This document shows, one piece after another, positions 1 to 11,008 of a stretch of DNA of 64,000 bases. This stretch comes from Rhodocollybia butyracea (taxonomy: Eukaryota; Basidiomycota; Agaricomycetes; Agaricales; Omphalotaceae): contig JADNRY010000015.1 of assembly GCA_015501585.1 (NCBI GenBank), positions 62,001 to 126,000 of the forward strand, read 5' to 3'. Under the pieces are notes generated by a model. The model was not told the origin of the DNA. It did not search any database and saw only the letters and a program-made list of their open reading frames with translations. Within the stretch, counting starts at the first letter, position 1. The number at the start of each line of letters is the position of its first letter. A program made the position numbers and the translations under genes.

Positions 1-804
1 GCTTACCATTACATAACCCGCTTCCGCCGCATTTCCGGTTCCGATACACTTCCACTTTGCTTCCGTTTTACTTTTTCCTTCACTGTACACTTTCTATGAT
101 CCCGTCGATCCATTCTCCATCATTCTTACAATCATACATATGCTTCATGCTCATCCCGCTGCTTCTGCTTATGTTCATTGTTGTCTTTCATCCCTTGTAC
201 TTCTTTTGGCTATTCTTGTCTTTTCTACTCTCAGATTATTACCTATTGCTACTCCGGTCCTCGAGTACCCTTTATATAGTTCTGTACCATGTCAAGTATG
301 GCAGATTGGAAATATTGCTTAACCCCTTGACTCGTGTGCTCTTGTGTGTTCCGGTTTCTCGCTTTATCTGTTTCTTTAACTCTGTTTCTTCACTCCATTG
401 TTTTCACAACCTCTGCAATCTACTATCATCTATTTGGTTCTGCTCTGTTTGCGCTGCATCAGGTCAGCTACTGCTTGACCTTCCGCTTCTGCTCATATTG
501 CTATCAAAGCCGCTTGCACTTAGTGGGTCCTACCCTTCGAGTTGGAAACTCATCTACTCTTAGGCTTACTTGCTGAGTTCATTCTATCGCCTGTACAGAC
601 CTGCCGTCCTTACATTAGTCCCTTGGACGATCCCGACACAAGTCTTACATCCCATAGGCACTTTGGAACCGTTCTACACTCACATCCTTTCACATCTCAA
701 ACCAACTTTCCCAGTTCGGCTGAACAACATAGTATGGAGCGTATCCGCACTTTGGTTTCCAGGTTTGTAACCCACGTTCGAAGGATTCTGCCTAGATCCT
801 TACA

Positions 805-1390
805 CTATGCTCCACGTTCAAGTCCCTTTCTTCAATTTATTACACTTTGCTTCACTCACTACCCCCCCTCTCCCTCTACTATAGCAGACTCAAATGGAGT
901 GATGGGTTCCATGATGCAAGACCTCAGATCGCTAGGCGACAAAGCCATGTAACCCCATGTCTGCAGAGATTATAAGCATGTCAAGAGTGTACATGTCGCC
1001 CTTATCTCCGTCCTCCATCCCTCTATCCATATCCATACCGCTACTTGGTCCTTGCACATTACACTCACTATCAGCGGGTAATAATCGATAATCTTTGACA
1101 CCGCACCAACAGAACTTCACACCCTCCGTTTCCTATCCATACCGTTCTAAGTGTATTGGGGGTGGTGGGATGATTGGACATCCGTTCGAAGTGTGTAGGG
1201 GGGGACGGTGGTATGGTTAGGCGGATGGTTAATTGTTATTTTATCTCCCCTCGCTCTCCCTTCCCTCACATTCAAACCATCCACATCCAGATGGGTGGCG
1301 ATGCCTCTTCCCAAGAAGATATGTTTACAAAACTCGAGTCGACAACGGAGTTGATTACTCAAGTATCAAGGATCCTGTGAGATTCTTTTT
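805..1390 (+). pseudogene. GET3 relic (exons 3-5 and introns)
   Basis: This stretch aligns by eye with 5795-6480 of the intact GET3 gene further right. It keeps a degraded exon 3 ([12 protein letters not shown], then out of frame), an exon 4 start around 1080-1130 (TAATAATC...GACACCGCACCAACAG with indels) and an exon 5 copy at about 1291-1377 ([17 protein letters not shown], with a premature end at the following splice donor). The T-rich introns are also recognisable, so it arose from genomic DNA, not a spliced message. The P-loop exon is absent and there are frameshifts, so it cannot make a working ATPase. The 1-800 region before it is T-rich, with hydrophobic chance ORFs and no gene I can support. 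Confidence 0.8.
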
Positions 1391-1685
1391 CTCCTTAACT
1401 TCTCTTCATACCCCGATTTTGGCATCAGTTTTCTTCAAGTATGCGTTTCACCCCATGCTTCAATATAATTTCCTTTATGATAGCTTCCAGTAAAGCATGG
1501 CAGTGAAGCCTCAGTATAACGATAACAAAGTGCAATCATAAGCACTGATCAAAACGCTTGAGTCTCACACTGCACAGTTGTATCGGAAGAATCTGTTGGT
1601 TTCTGTGCTGAGCTCTGGAAGCAACTTGCTCAGTGAGAGTAACCATGGTTTTGTTGGTCAGAAATAATAGCCTTGAATCATTGCT

Positions 1686-2791
1686 ATGCATTGCCCTGGC
1701 TGTCCATGGTATACATATACCATGGACAAAATCCTTGATTTACTACCAATGGATAGTCCCGCATTCCCCTGTCCCTTAACGTCGCCTTTTTACACCCTGG
1801 TGGATGACAACGACCCAGATATTATCTACTCAGATGGCTGGTCTACAGGAGGAATCCCAGGGTCTGAGTGCAAAGGAACAACGCATGGCACCAATGGGAC
1901 TGATGATGCCACAGCTACAGTGCATTTCAGTGGTGTGTAGTAGCATATTGGCCCAGATGGCTGCTTAATTGAATGTTGGCTCATATCCTAGGGGTTGGTG
2001 TTGAAGTGTACGGAATGGTTAGCATGATAGATGGGTCCCCAAAATCTACATATCAAGTTGATGATCATCCGGTATCTCAATTTTCCTTCAGTGGGAATAA
2101 ACAAAACAACTACCGAACACAATTTTATGCATCACCTCTGTTGAGCCCAGGGAATCACACCCTTGTTATAACCGCTCTCAAGTATCTTGGATCTCATGTG
2201 TGGCTTGACTATATTCTGTACTATCCTTCCTTCAATGAGTCACTGGTCTCCAACTCATCATCTCAGCCCCCATCTCAACCCCCATCTCAACCCCCATCTC
2301 AACCCCCATCTCATCCCCCACCTCAACCCCCATCCTTGTCCCCATCCTTGTCCCCATCAGTAACACCCAAGCCAAGTGTGACAAATAGCAACGCACCATC
2401 AGATGAAGTTGCAATCGTTGGTGGGGTGCTTGGAGGTGTTGTGGGCATCCTCTTTGTGTTGATTTTTGCCTACATTGTACTTCTACGGAGGCGCAAAAAT
2501 CCATTTAATCATAAGATTATTGAGGAATTTGAATACAATCCCGGTGAGCCAAAAAAATTCCTATCAAACTCCTTAGTGTTCACATCCTCCAAACATTCCA
2601 GCTCGCTCTACTTATATATCAGATGGTTCTACGGCTACCACTTCCAGGCATGGGGCTCCCAAGTGGATTCAGACCATTCCGAGATATTCAGTATATACCA
2701 GAAGTGGTCAATCCCAAGGTCAGTCCTAGTAACCTATTTTAAATGCTCAGGAGATCCTGATGATCTTCAATGCAAATTCTCTAATATCTAG
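1686..2791 (+). CDS. single-pass membrane protein, extracellular domain plus PPSQ-rich stalk
   Basis: Two exons can be joined: 1686-1932 and 1992-2791, with a GTGTGT...CCTAG intron in phase 1. The result is an extracellular domain opening with LVDDNDPDIIYSDGW and later VGVEVYGMVS and GNHTLVITALKYLGS. That pattern is common in uncharacterised Agaricomycete surface proteins. Next come a repeated (Q)PPS stalk, a transmembrane helix (IVGGVLGGVVGILFVLIFAYIVLL) and a basic stop-transfer RRRK. The mature domain has several N-x-S/T sites. The true first exon is unresolved: an in-frame ATG lies at 1686, but a signal-peptide-like frame starting near 1645 could be the real start if another intron exists. 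The cytoplasmic tail after about 2540 looks non-conserved and may run into an unrecognised intron. Function unknown; a sensor or cell-wall receptor role would be inference from topology alone. Confidence 0.6.
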
Positions 2792-3363
2792 TAGAAGGTT
2801 CAACCTTATATCAACCTTAGTTGTGCTGTGTAGCCTAGTGTAGGTAGTAGTACTTATTTTCAATCACCAGCTGTGTTTATTGAATATAGTACATTATTAC
2901 ATTATCAATAGTCCTGTAACCAAAAAAACATGCAATAAGAAAAAGATAGCCTAGAACTGACTACATCACTCAGTACTTTTATATGTCCATCAGCGAGCGC
3001 CTAAATTAACGCTTCCAGGTTGAGAATTGAACCCAACATTGAACCCGATCAGTGTTCACACCGACTGGTAGCACTGGTGAATCCATGTACTAACCACTTC
3101 ACTAGCTGCCAGGAGTTGATGTGAAGCTGCCTATAGAACTTCTATGACAGCTACTATATATATGTATCTTCACTAGTTTTGAAAAAGAGAAACTCGAAAA
3201 TGAACTATGTGGCACATGTCACGATTCCACTCCAGCTGCAGCCTGAAGCTTTGAAGGCCTGACCACTTGATCAGAGGAAGTTTTGTTGTTCTCAATCTTT
3301 TCCTTGGCACAAAAAAAGACCTGGAAGTTAAAATCAAAAATACAGATTTGAACACTACTATCA
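2792..3363. other. gene-free stretch with one very degenerate tRNA-like relic
   Basis: No ORF here looks coding. At about 3014-3116 (minus) there is a tRNA-shaped relic: a TTCAATTCTC-type T arm, a GTGGTTAGTAC D arm and weak complementary ends. It is too decayed to give an isotype. Confidence 0.4.
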
Positions 3364-3464
3364 CTCCCTGGCTGGGGATTCCAACCCAGCTTTCTCAGCT
3401 TTACATGAAAAGCATGATCGCCACAGATGATAAGGGTGTGTATTAACCGATACACTACCAAGGA
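3364..3464 (-). pseudogene. tRNA-Asp-like relic
   Basis: On the minus strand it keeps acceptor-like ends (TCCTTGG / CCAGGGA), the D-arm block GTGTATCGGTTAATAC and the T arm, but the T loop carries an insertion (GGTTGGAATCC in place of GGTTCGACTCC). The anticodon arm no longer pairs. It is one member of the repeat family whose intact members are at 4620-4718 and 8314-8411. Confidence 0.7.
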
Positions 3465-3737
3465 ACTAACAAGTCAGGTATGTACCGGGTATGTATCTTC
3501 CAATTAAACGTTGGCGGCCACCAAAGAATCCGAAACCCCTTATTGTTGAAAAGACAGAGAAACTCAAAAATGAAATACACAAGTCCACTTCAGCTGCAAG
3601 ATGTCCAAGGCCTGAAGGTCCACTTGAAGATTGAAGAAATTGTTGTTCTCAATCTTTACTCGGCACAAAAAATACCTGAGGATCTATCCAATCGAAAAAA
3701 AAAACAAGCATACTGCCAGTGGTCAGGGAACATACAG

Positions 3738-3840
3738 CTCCCTGGCTGGGAGTCGAACCCAGCTTTCGCGCGAAAACCTAAAGGACCTAAACTTATCCAT
3801 TACAGGAACGCGGGGGTATTAACCGATATACTACCAGGGA
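3738..3840 (-). pseudogene. tRNA-Asp-like copy with degenerate anticodon arm
   Basis: Acceptor (TCCCTGG/CCAGGGA), D arm (GTAT...ATAC) and T arm (CTGGG TTCGACT CCCAG) are intact and there is a G discriminator. The 5' anticodon stem has changed to CCCCG and no longer matches the GCGCG 3' strand. The internal A and B box promoter elements are still recognisable. Confidence 0.75.
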
Positions 3841-4217
3841 GGTGAAAGAGATGCATGTATTGGGTATCATGTAAGTATTTTCATGAATTGAGGGAGCCTC
3901 TGAGCCTTCAAGCTTCAAGCTTTGAAATGAAAAAGAACTCAAAAACATGCTAGAAACATTCAAATGCAGGCACTAGAGGGCCAAGAAAATTAAAATGATC
4001 TCTCTTCATGACTTGTGTAAGACACCCACTTCAGCCACGCCTGCAGGATATCCAACATCTAGAGGCCTAACCACTTGAAGATTGAAGATTGAAGATGTTG
4101 TTGTTTCTCAATCTTTCCCTCGGGCCTCAACACAAAGAAAAAGACCTGGGGATCTGATTCAGTCAAAATAAAAACAAGCATAATATTCATTGAAGAGGTT
4201 TTTTGTCTGTGCAACGA

Positions 4218-4329
4218 CTCCCTGACTGGGAGTCGAACCCAGTTTTTACGCGAAGACTTCAACATAAACATTGACTTTAGTTAATAGTGACAAAGAGCAC
4301 AGGTGTATTAACCGATATACTACCAGGGA
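4218..4329 (-). pseudogene. tRNA-Asp-like copy, long insert in anticodon loop
   Basis: Intact acceptor ends and T loop, but the anticodon stem is ACACC against a changed 3' strand and the T stem is mutated on one side (ACTGGG). The insert at the intron position is longer than in the intact genes. Confidence 0.7.
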
Positions 4330-4619
4330 AGTAAAAGGGGTGCATATATCAGGTATCATGTAAGTATCTTCATGAATTGGGGGAGCCTTCAATGTTCCAA
4401 CCTTTGGAATGAAAAAGAAACCTCAAAAAAAAACTTGCTAGAAACATCCAAATGCAGGAACTAGAGAAACTCAAAATAAAAGTTGATGAACTACATCACA
4501 GTTGAAGTCACAAAACAGCAAGTCGTTGTACTCAACCGGTCCCTCGATGCAAAAAAAAAAGAAGATCTGATGATCAGATTCAGGAGGAAAGATAAAATAA
4601 CCAGGAAGTTTCCAGTTAA

Positions 4620-4718
4620 CTCCCTGGCTGGGAGTCGAACCCAGCTTTCGCGCGAAGCCCACATTGTCTGGGACTGATTGATGACAGGCGCGTGTACTAG
4701 CCGATATACTACCAGGGA
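4620..4718 (-). tRNA. tRNA-Asp (GTC) with intron
   Basis: A full cloverleaf can be drawn. The acceptor TCCCTGG pairs with CCAGGGA and the discriminator is G. The D stem is GTAT/GTAC. The anticodon stem CGCGC pairs with GCGCG, with loop CTGTCA and anticodon GTC. The T stem CTGGG/CCCAG holds loop TTCGACT. An intron of about 27 nt sits directly 3' of position 37, where nuclear tRNA introns belong. Outside the intron it is almost identical to the gene at 8314. No strong T run follows closely downstream. Confidence 0.85.
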
Positions 4719-5196
4719 ATTGTAAAAGTATGATGTACCGGGCATATATCATGAATCCCGCGAGCTAAACCTTCTTTGTGAAGTTTCGAGTTAACCATCC
4801 ACGAAGCTGCGTGAACATCACTAAACATCGGAAACAATCCAAAAATTCCACCATCATTCTCAAAGATTCAAAGATCTTGCAAGAACACAGGAGAATCTGG
4901 GAGAATCTACAGGAACAAGCGGGAACAAACCCGAAAAGAGCTACGTAAGGGTAGCGATCAATCGGGGGCGCCTATCCGGTGACGCGGCGAGCGCTTAGTG
5001 TTATTTTATCAACGCGTTTGCTTGTTAAAACCCGAACGAGCAATTCGGATCTCGAACCGTCCTTGCTTGCATCTCGTACCCAGAGTCTTTTGCTAACGCG
5101 TTTGATCCGATACTCATCTCCTCACTCTTCACCATCTGAAAGGCCGAAAGCACCTAACAAGAACTCGCACCGAAATCCAACACCGAAATCCAAACA
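4719..5196. promoter_or_regulatory. intergenic region upstream of GET3
   Basis: No coding signal. It holds the 5' flank and leader of GET3. The sequence directly before the start, CCAAACAATGG, gives an A at -3 and a purine-rich context. I saw no clear TATA box. Confidence 0.4.
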
Positions 5197-7150
5197 ATGG
5201 AAATGGATGATACAATCGATACAATACAGGAAGCATATGACTTCGAACCGCTAGACGCAACGCTGAACAACGTCCTCGAGCAAAAATCTCTGAAATGGAT
5301 ATTTTGTGGGGGAAAAGGCGGTGTAGGAAAGACGACGACGAGTTGCAGTCTTGCGATACAGCTGGCGAGGGTTAGGGAGAGTGTGTTGTTGATTGTGAGT
5401 ACATGAGGACCGTTTTTCTGGCTTTTTATCTGTATCTCTACGTTATCTTTCGTCTTTCCCCAATCTTAATCTCGCTTGGCTTTTAACTCTCCTGACCTCC
5501 GCTGTTCCTCATGTTCATGTTTCTTCCATTCCTGTCTCTAGTCCACCGACCCCGCACACAACCTCTCCGACGCATTCGGGCAAAAGTTCTCGAAAGACGC
5601 GACACTCGTCAATGGGTTCACCAATTTATCTGCTATGGAAATCGATCCGACGAGTTCGATTCAGGAGATGGTGGAACAATGTGCGTTACTGGTGTTATCT
5701 TTTCTTATTCTCTTATAAAATCTACATCCGAATTCGATATCTATCTACGCTTCATATTGTCTACGCTCCATGTTCCACGTTGGCACTTTCTTCAATTCAT
5801 TACACTTTGCTCACTTCATCTCGCTTTGCTTCGCTCACTTACTCACTTCACTTTGTTCTCCCTCTCCAACAGCGGACTCGAATGGAATGATGGGCTCAAT
5901 GATGCAAGACCTCGCGTTCGCTATCCCAGGTGTCGACGAAGCCATGTCGTTTGCGGAAATTATGAAGCATGTCAAGAGTATGACATATAGTGTACGTGTC
6001 TCCCTACGTGTCTCCCTTATCTCCGTCCCTCTATTCATCCATCCATCCGTCCTCCGTCCATACATCCTATCCATCCATCCATCCATATACATATTGTCGC
6101 TATCGATCCTTACACCCTCCACAGGTAATAATCTTCGACACCGCACCAACAGGGCACACCCTCCGTTTCCTCTCCTTCCCTACCGTTCTCGAAAAGGCGC
6201 TAGGCAAGTTAAGTGTGCTAGGGGAGAGGTTTGGTGGCATGATTGGGCAGGTCCGGTTCTCGTTGTTCTTTTGGCCTTCGATCTTTGCTTATCCCTTTAT
6301 CACTTCCCTTATCCCATCCTATCCGTTCGCTCGTCCATTCCTTATTCCATCCATTGATGTCCAATTAGATGTCCTCGATGATGGGCGGCGATGCGTCTTC
6401 CCAGGAAGACATGTTCGCGAAGCTCGAGTCGATGAGAGAGGTGATTACGGAAGTTAATGGCCAGTTTAAAGATCCCGTGAGTTTCTTTCCTTTTTCTCTA
6501 TACGCTTTTCTTTTCGTATCACCACGCTCATGCCCGCTCTCCCGTTCCCCTTCCATTCCCCTTCCACCCCTCTCCCATCCCTCTTCCATTTCCTCCGCAA
6601 CATCCCTATCTCGCACTAACGGCCCCCAAAAAAACAGGAAAAAACGACATTCGTATGCATCTGCATCTCCGAATTCCTCTCCCTCTACGAAACGGAACGA
6701 TTAATCCAGGAACTCACCAGCTACGAGATCGATACGCATAATATCGTGGTAAATCAGCTCGTTTGGCCTGCGAAGGGTGCGTACTCCCCTTGTTTCTCTT
6801 TGTCTCTCTATATCATAATGTCGTCTAACACTTCTGATAATTGTGCTTTTTGGCAGACTCAAATTGCACACACTGTTCTGTGCGGCAGAAGATGCAGCAG
6901 AAATACCTTGCTGAAGCGAATGGTGCGTCTCTCCTCCTTTCCCTCCTCTTTGTCTCTCCTTCACCTCGTATTCCGCTTACACCTCCTCTCTCTTACCCCA
7001 TCTCCCCTCGCCCTCACAGAACTCTATGCCGACTTTTTCCACATCATCAAGCTCCCGCTCCTAACCGAAGAAGTCCGCGGCCCAGAGAAACTGAGGGAGT
7101 TCTCAAAGATGTTGGTTGAGGAGTATGTTCCGTATAAGGATGAGAAGTAG
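5197..7150 (+). CDS. GET3: GET3 ATPase, tail-anchored protein targeting factor
   Basis: Cytosolic homodimeric ATPase that delivers tail-anchored membrane proteins to the ER Get1/Get2 receptor (ArsA/GET3 family). Eight exons join cleanly: 5197-5394, 5542-5680, 5873-5991, 6125-6250, 6369-6476, 6638-6776, 6857-6922, 7020-7150. They total 1026 nt, or 341 aa, the normal family length. Visible motifs are the deviant Walker [11 protein letters not shown] near residue 45, STDPAHN switch [12 protein letters not shown] (switch II), the Met-rich client-binding region around [11 protein letters not shown] and [16 protein letters not shown], and the zinc CxxC (CTHC) that holds the dimer. Introns are 50-190 nt with GT-AG ends. 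The start MEMDDT was chosen because it gives the usual short acidic N terminus. Pieces of this gene recur at 805-1390, 7640-7900 and 16412-17160 (and 27567-28315). Confidence 0.97.
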
Positions 7151-8313
7151 CCGAGAAGTAAATGAGAAGTAACTAATAACTGGTAACTGGTAACTGGTAG
7201 CGGTGAGGAGAGATGGAGCGTAGTACATACATGTTTCTGTTCCTGTGATCATCGTTTTTTTTTTCTTTTCCGGGTGTGGTTTTTTCAGCGGAGTTGTAAA
7301 AAAGTAACGTTCAATTTTTCGAGATTGGATGACCCGTTCGTTATCGTAGTGGGCCAGGGTACTGAGAGGCCGGATGAGGCTCGGAGACGTAAGATGTACT
7401 CCCTGCGGTAATTCCTAAGAGCTTTGTAAGAGCTTTGCTAATTGTTGGACATGAGGAGAGCGTCGACGCGGACGGCCTAGCGGGAGAGGCGGGGGAGTAC
7501 TTGTTGCGTCTGTGGAAACGAGAGAATCACTACTTACGAGAAGTTATAATCTCGATCAGAGCAGGTAAGAAACCAAGCGCCCAAAGGTTCAAACGTTCAC
7601 CTTCACCTTCCTCTCACCCAAAAAATCTCTAAGATCTCGTCAAGTGATGAATCGGAGCAGCGTGAGTGGAGTCATTTCTTACGACTTACCTACAATTACC
7701 TACTCTGCTTTCAAGTTCGCATTCGCCATCCCTAGGTGTTCGATGAAGCTCATCATATGCAACGTACCCTCGAGGGCAATAATCTGCGAATAATCTGGGA
7801 ATTCCACGCCGCCATTTCCCCAACCATTCCCGAAAAAAAAAACACTACGAAAGCAAATCTTGATTTGCGCAGGTACATCGTCGCGTCGTCGTTCATCCTT
7901 CTTTCAGCTTCTTTCTTTCTTCTTCATCCACTGCATAGGGATTGTCCTCCATGAAGACATACTCGTAAACCAAGGAATGTAATTTGAAAGGGATCCAAGG
8001 ATCATGCAATCGGGAGCTTCCTTTCATTGTGAATGCCGCCGGCGGTGCCCTGTCCCGAATCTTTCCCATTGCGCTCTTTCCATGCCCAGCGAACCCCACT
8101 TCCAACCACACAATCACAACCGTCCTACTCATTACTGGCGCTGCTACCCCTGCTACCCCTGCTATCCCTGCAACGTCGTTTCATTTCAATGTCATTCTCG
8201 GACATCCACGGTTTTCAAGCCAAGGAGCAAGACGGATGTTTATCGACTTCTTTTTTTGAAGTACGTACGTGTTTCAAAGGTTGATCTGCATAGAAAACGC
8301 TAATGATAACATG
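7151..8313. other. GET3 downstream region with decayed GET3 exon fragments
   Basis: No intact gene. Around 7650-7900 there are remnants of GET3 exons 2-3 (the exon 3 string CGCCATCCC...GGTGTTCGATGAAGC aligns with the real gene's CGCTATCCCAGGTGTCGACGAAGC). About 7990-8240 belongs to a dispersed repeat, also at 11020-11330, 17310-17530 and their duplicates, recognisable by CCGAATCTTTCCCAT and CTGCTACCCCTGCTAT. The whole 7.1-8.25 kb block has a diverged copy at 16412-17580 and 27567-28735. Confidence 0.6.
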
Positions 8314-8411
8314 TCCCTGGTAGTATATCGGCTAGTACACGCGCCTGTCATTACAAAGACTGACAAACGACGAGACCGCGCGAAAGCTGGGTTCGACTCC
8401 CAGCCAGGGAG
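8314..8411 (+). tRNA. tRNA-Asp (GTC) with 26-nt intron
   Basis: Complete cloverleaf: acceptor 8314-8320 with 8404-8410, D arm 8323-8338, anticodon stem CGCGC 8340-8344 with GCGCG 8378-8382, anticodon GTC at 8347-8349, intron 8351-8376, and T arm 8387-8403 with loop TTCGACT. The discriminator is G at 8411. The A box (TAGTATATCGG) and B box (GGTTCGACTCC) are present. A ten-T run at 8435-8444 is a good RNA polymerase III terminator. Confidence 0.9.
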
Positions 8412-8434
8412 ATTTGCTATAGAGAGGTTGGTTC

Positions 8435-8444
8435 TTTTTTTTTT
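8435..8444 (+). terminator. Pol III T-run terminator of tRNA-Asp
   Basis: Ten consecutive T residues 24 nt after the tRNA 3' end. Confidence 0.65.
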
Positions 8445-8711
8445 GCCAGGTTATTTATTGTTCATTCAAACTATAAAGTATTCTTGGTATCTCGGACACT
8501 CAGACATAGAATGTGGAAGTATATTCGCTCAATTAACAGTTCACATTATGCTTCAAATTCAAACTTCACTCTAGCCACCTTAAATTTATTTATCACAGCC
8601 TTAACTTTTTGCCTCAAGTTTCAACTGCTGTACTTACGTTGGGAAAAGCACCACATGGCACAAACTGTCAAATGATCACTGATCACCAATTGTTCACAGC
8701 GTATATCAACC

Positions 8712-8809
8712 CCCCTGGTAGTATATCGGTTAGTACGCGTGCCCAGAGTGGACAGGAAATAGTCTATTTACATGAACGCGAAAGCCGGGTTCGACTCCTA
8801 GCCAGGGGT
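8712..8809 (+). pseudogene. tRNA-Asp-like copy
   Basis: Acceptor has shifted in a compensated way to CCCCTGG/CCAGGGG, but the anticodon loop starts CC (no U33), the T stem has a mismatch (CCGGG with CCTAG) and the insert is unrelated to other copies. Probably non-functional. Confidence 0.7.
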
Positions 8810-9035
8810 TCGGGTTGAACAAAATATATGTTTTTGTTGCTCCTTAGGCTCAGGGCAGTTATTGCCCGGGACACTACTTTTATCAACATCTCTCATGGGT
8901 TCTTAGTGGCTCTTAGAGCATGAAGTAAGCTTGTATTACTAGTTGTACCTAGTATCGATATGCTTCAATCTTTATCAAAGATATATCATTAAAGCGTGTC
9001 CTAATGAACCAATGGTTCCTGTTGGTCAATATAAC

Positions 9036-9148
9036 TCCCTGGTAGTACATCGGTTAGTACATGCACCTTTAAGGCTGTAATCAACAATGATCTCTCAGGT
9101 ATTATTTGATTAACGCGCGAAAGCTGGGTTCAACTCCCAGCCAGGGAG
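9036..9148 (+). pseudogene. tRNA-Asp-like copy
   Basis: Acceptor, D and T arms are intact. The anticodon stem is TGCAC against GCGCG (one wobble, one mismatch) and the loop reads CTTTAAG, so the Asp anticodon is lost. The intron-position insert is about 40 nt. Confidence 0.7.
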
Positions 9149-9389
9149 ATAAGGTTGTGGATTTAGGTTAAGACCTCAATTTTTGTTCTTTTTGCCTGAT
9201 ATTGTTCATTAAACTGTACAGTGTAACTTGTATCTCAGACAGACCCAAGCTGTGGAGTAACTTTACTGGTAGTCACTGATCATGACTTGTGTTTTCACAA
9301 CTTTACCTTTGCCTCGACTCCTATCATCTATGCATGCCATTGGGACAAACTGATCAGTGATCACCAATTCATTCGTACCATATAGCAAC

Positions 9390-9493
9390 ACCCTGATAGT
9401 ATATCGGTTAGTACACGCAGCTATCATTTCCATAGCTTGTACTTATTTAGTTTAAGTGAGCGCGAAAGCTGGGTTCAACTCCCAGCCAGGGTG
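9390..9493 (+). pseudogene. tRNA-Asp-like copy, CAGCTATCAT subfamily
   Basis: The anticodon loop is CTATCA (ATC in place of GTC) and stem CGCAG mismatches GCGCG. The acceptor has one mismatch. It shares its upstream flank (CATAGCATATAGCAA) and downstream flank (TTCTATATTTTTGTTTCCCC) with the copies at 9752, 10140 and 34188, so the flanks amplify together with the tRNA. Confidence 0.7.
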
Positions 9494-9751
9494 TAACTTG
9501 TTACTTGAAGCTAAGTCCGAGGGGGTGTTGGGGCTTTGTTCTATATTTTTGTTTCCCCTCAGGTTATTATGCAAAACTAATTGATAATACGGTGTATCAG
9601 ATTTGATTTTATGCAAAGTATGGGAAAGAGGAGAAGCGGGAGATCTTGGACTTGAGCCTCTGAGGAACTCATAGAACCAGTTACCCTGCATCACATTCAA
9701 ACAGTCTTGGGGAGAATGGTGTTTTCATCAACTTTCATAGCATATAGCAAT

Positions 9752-9860
9752 GCCCTGGTTGTACATCGGTTAGTACATGCAGCTATCATGCCAATCCTGC
9801 GTAGAACCAAAGGCTTCAATTTGTCAATGCGAAAGCTGGGTTCGACTCCCAGCCAGGGTG
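9752..9860 (+). pseudogene. tRNA-Asp-like copy containing the duplication breakpoint
   Basis: CAGCTATCAT-subfamily copy. The left breakpoint of the 11.8-kb tandem duplication (9834) falls in its variable loop/T stem, so the second unit starts with only the T arm and 3' acceptor strand of this element (21656-21682). Confidence 0.8.
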
Positions 9861-10139
9861 TAGATTGTCGTGTATGGGATTCGGCTGCTCCAGCTAAGTC
9901 TGTTCTATATTTTTGGCGCCCCTCATGTTACCGTTGTTTATTATGCATGGCAATCCGGGAGGTCACGGTTTTTCTGCTCCGGTTTCTTATGGCACTAAGT
10001 TTGCAGGGGGGTTAGCCATCTGCTTCTTAATTACAAACTAGTAATATCAGATTTTACCTCACAGTGCACTCTGCAAAGTGTAGGAAAGAGCTGGGAAAGA
10101 GAATGGTCTTTTCATCAACATTTCATAGCATATATCAAC

Positions 10140-10248
10140 CCCCTGGTAGTATATCGGTTAGTACAAGCAGCTATCATAACACGGCAAGGAAACAAATAAA
10201 GCCTTCAATTTGTCAATGCGAAAACTGGGTTCGACTCCCAGCCGGGGA
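10140..10248 (+). pseudogene. tRNA-Asp-like copy, CAGCTATCAT subfamily (unit 1)
   Basis: Acceptor CCCCTGG/CCGGGGA pairs except at the end. The anticodon loop reads CTATCAT with a mismatched stem. An identical copy lies at 21962-22070. Confidence 0.7.
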
Positions 10249-10344
10249 TTCCGTAGACATGTTTCACTGCTAACCAATTTACTTTTCAGGGTCAATTCAG
10301 GGCTATAAATAGCTGCCTTTAGGCTGCTCTCCAATCAGTACGCA

Positions 10345-11000
10345 TAGGGATCCGCACCGTAACCGTATAATACGGTTTACGGTTACGGTTTTACGGGTAC
10401 CCGTAACCGTACCGTATAAGGCTTGCAAAGCTAGTTTACGGTTACGGTTACGGTACTCCCGTATACCGTATACTGACCGTATATGTACGGCCGTATACGG
10501 GTACCATACGGCCCGTAAAATTACCCAGGAGCCAACAACGGCAAGGAGGTTATCTGACTGCTTTTCTATCCATATGGATACCACCAATGGTATTTCCATT
10601 GGAAAGAATTGCTTGCTTTCTGAAATCGAGCCCTCAACGTCAGGAAAAATGGTATAAGCTTTCATCACCACATCAGATCACTGTGGGAATTAATATACTT
10701 GTTGTTGAGGTGGTCCTCTGTTTGAATGCAGAGACCGTTTGTGTGGTGATACTATACCAGAATCAATATGAGACTCTTGAGCTTGTATTCAAAGCGAGTA
10801 TATATGCGCAAAGTTCAAGTTTTAGGTCTTAGTAATTTTTATACGGCCGTATACCGTAAAATTACCGTATAATACCCGTAACCGTAACCGTAAGAGGCTT
10901 TTTGGATCTCTTTACGGTTACGGTTACGGTCCTACCGTATACCGTAAGTGACCGTAAACTATACGGCCGTAACCGTATACGGTTACGGTGCGGATCCCTA
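10345..11000. mobile_element. non-autonomous hAT-like MITE, 656 bp
   Basis: Terminal inverted repeats open TAGGGATCCGCACCGTAACC and close with the complement ending GGATCCCTA. An exact 8-bp target duplication AGTACGCA lies at 10337-10344 and 11001-11008. Copy 2 of the surrounding duplication has a single AGTACGCA and no insert, which proves the ends. Both subterminal regions (about 170 bp each) are packed with direct and inverted CCGTAACCGTA / ACGGTTACGGT and CCGTATA motifs, the arrangement used by hAT transposases. The middle (about 10510-10830) has no transposase. TAGGG ends plus an 8-bp duplication point to the hAT superfamily. Confidence 0.93.
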
Positions 11001-11008
11001 AGTACGCA

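Noticed and set aside
57..563. Long hydrophobic frame resembling a multi-pass membrane protein
   Set aside because: The DNA is T-rich on this strand and gives hydrophobic residues in several frames at once; no introns, motif or start context support it.
2232..2504. Minus-strand GMGVEMGVEM repeat frame
   Set aside because: Antisense of the PPSQ stalk of the membrane protein at 1686-2791.
7736..7954. FDEAHH resembling a DEAH helicase motif
   Set aside because: The sequence aligns with GET3 exon 3 (GGTGTCGACGAAGCC) after small indels; it is a GET3 relic read in a shifted frame.
8314..10248. Regularly spaced similar elements as a CRISPR-like array
   Set aside because: The units are tRNA-shaped, about 100 nt, irregularly spaced and eukaryotic Pol III type; no CRISPR repeat/spacer layout.
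10345..11000. CCGTAA-rich tracts as telomere-like repeats
   Set aside because: The motif is CCGTAACCGTA in both orientations inside a bounded element with TIRs and a target duplication; it is not a TTAGGG-type array.
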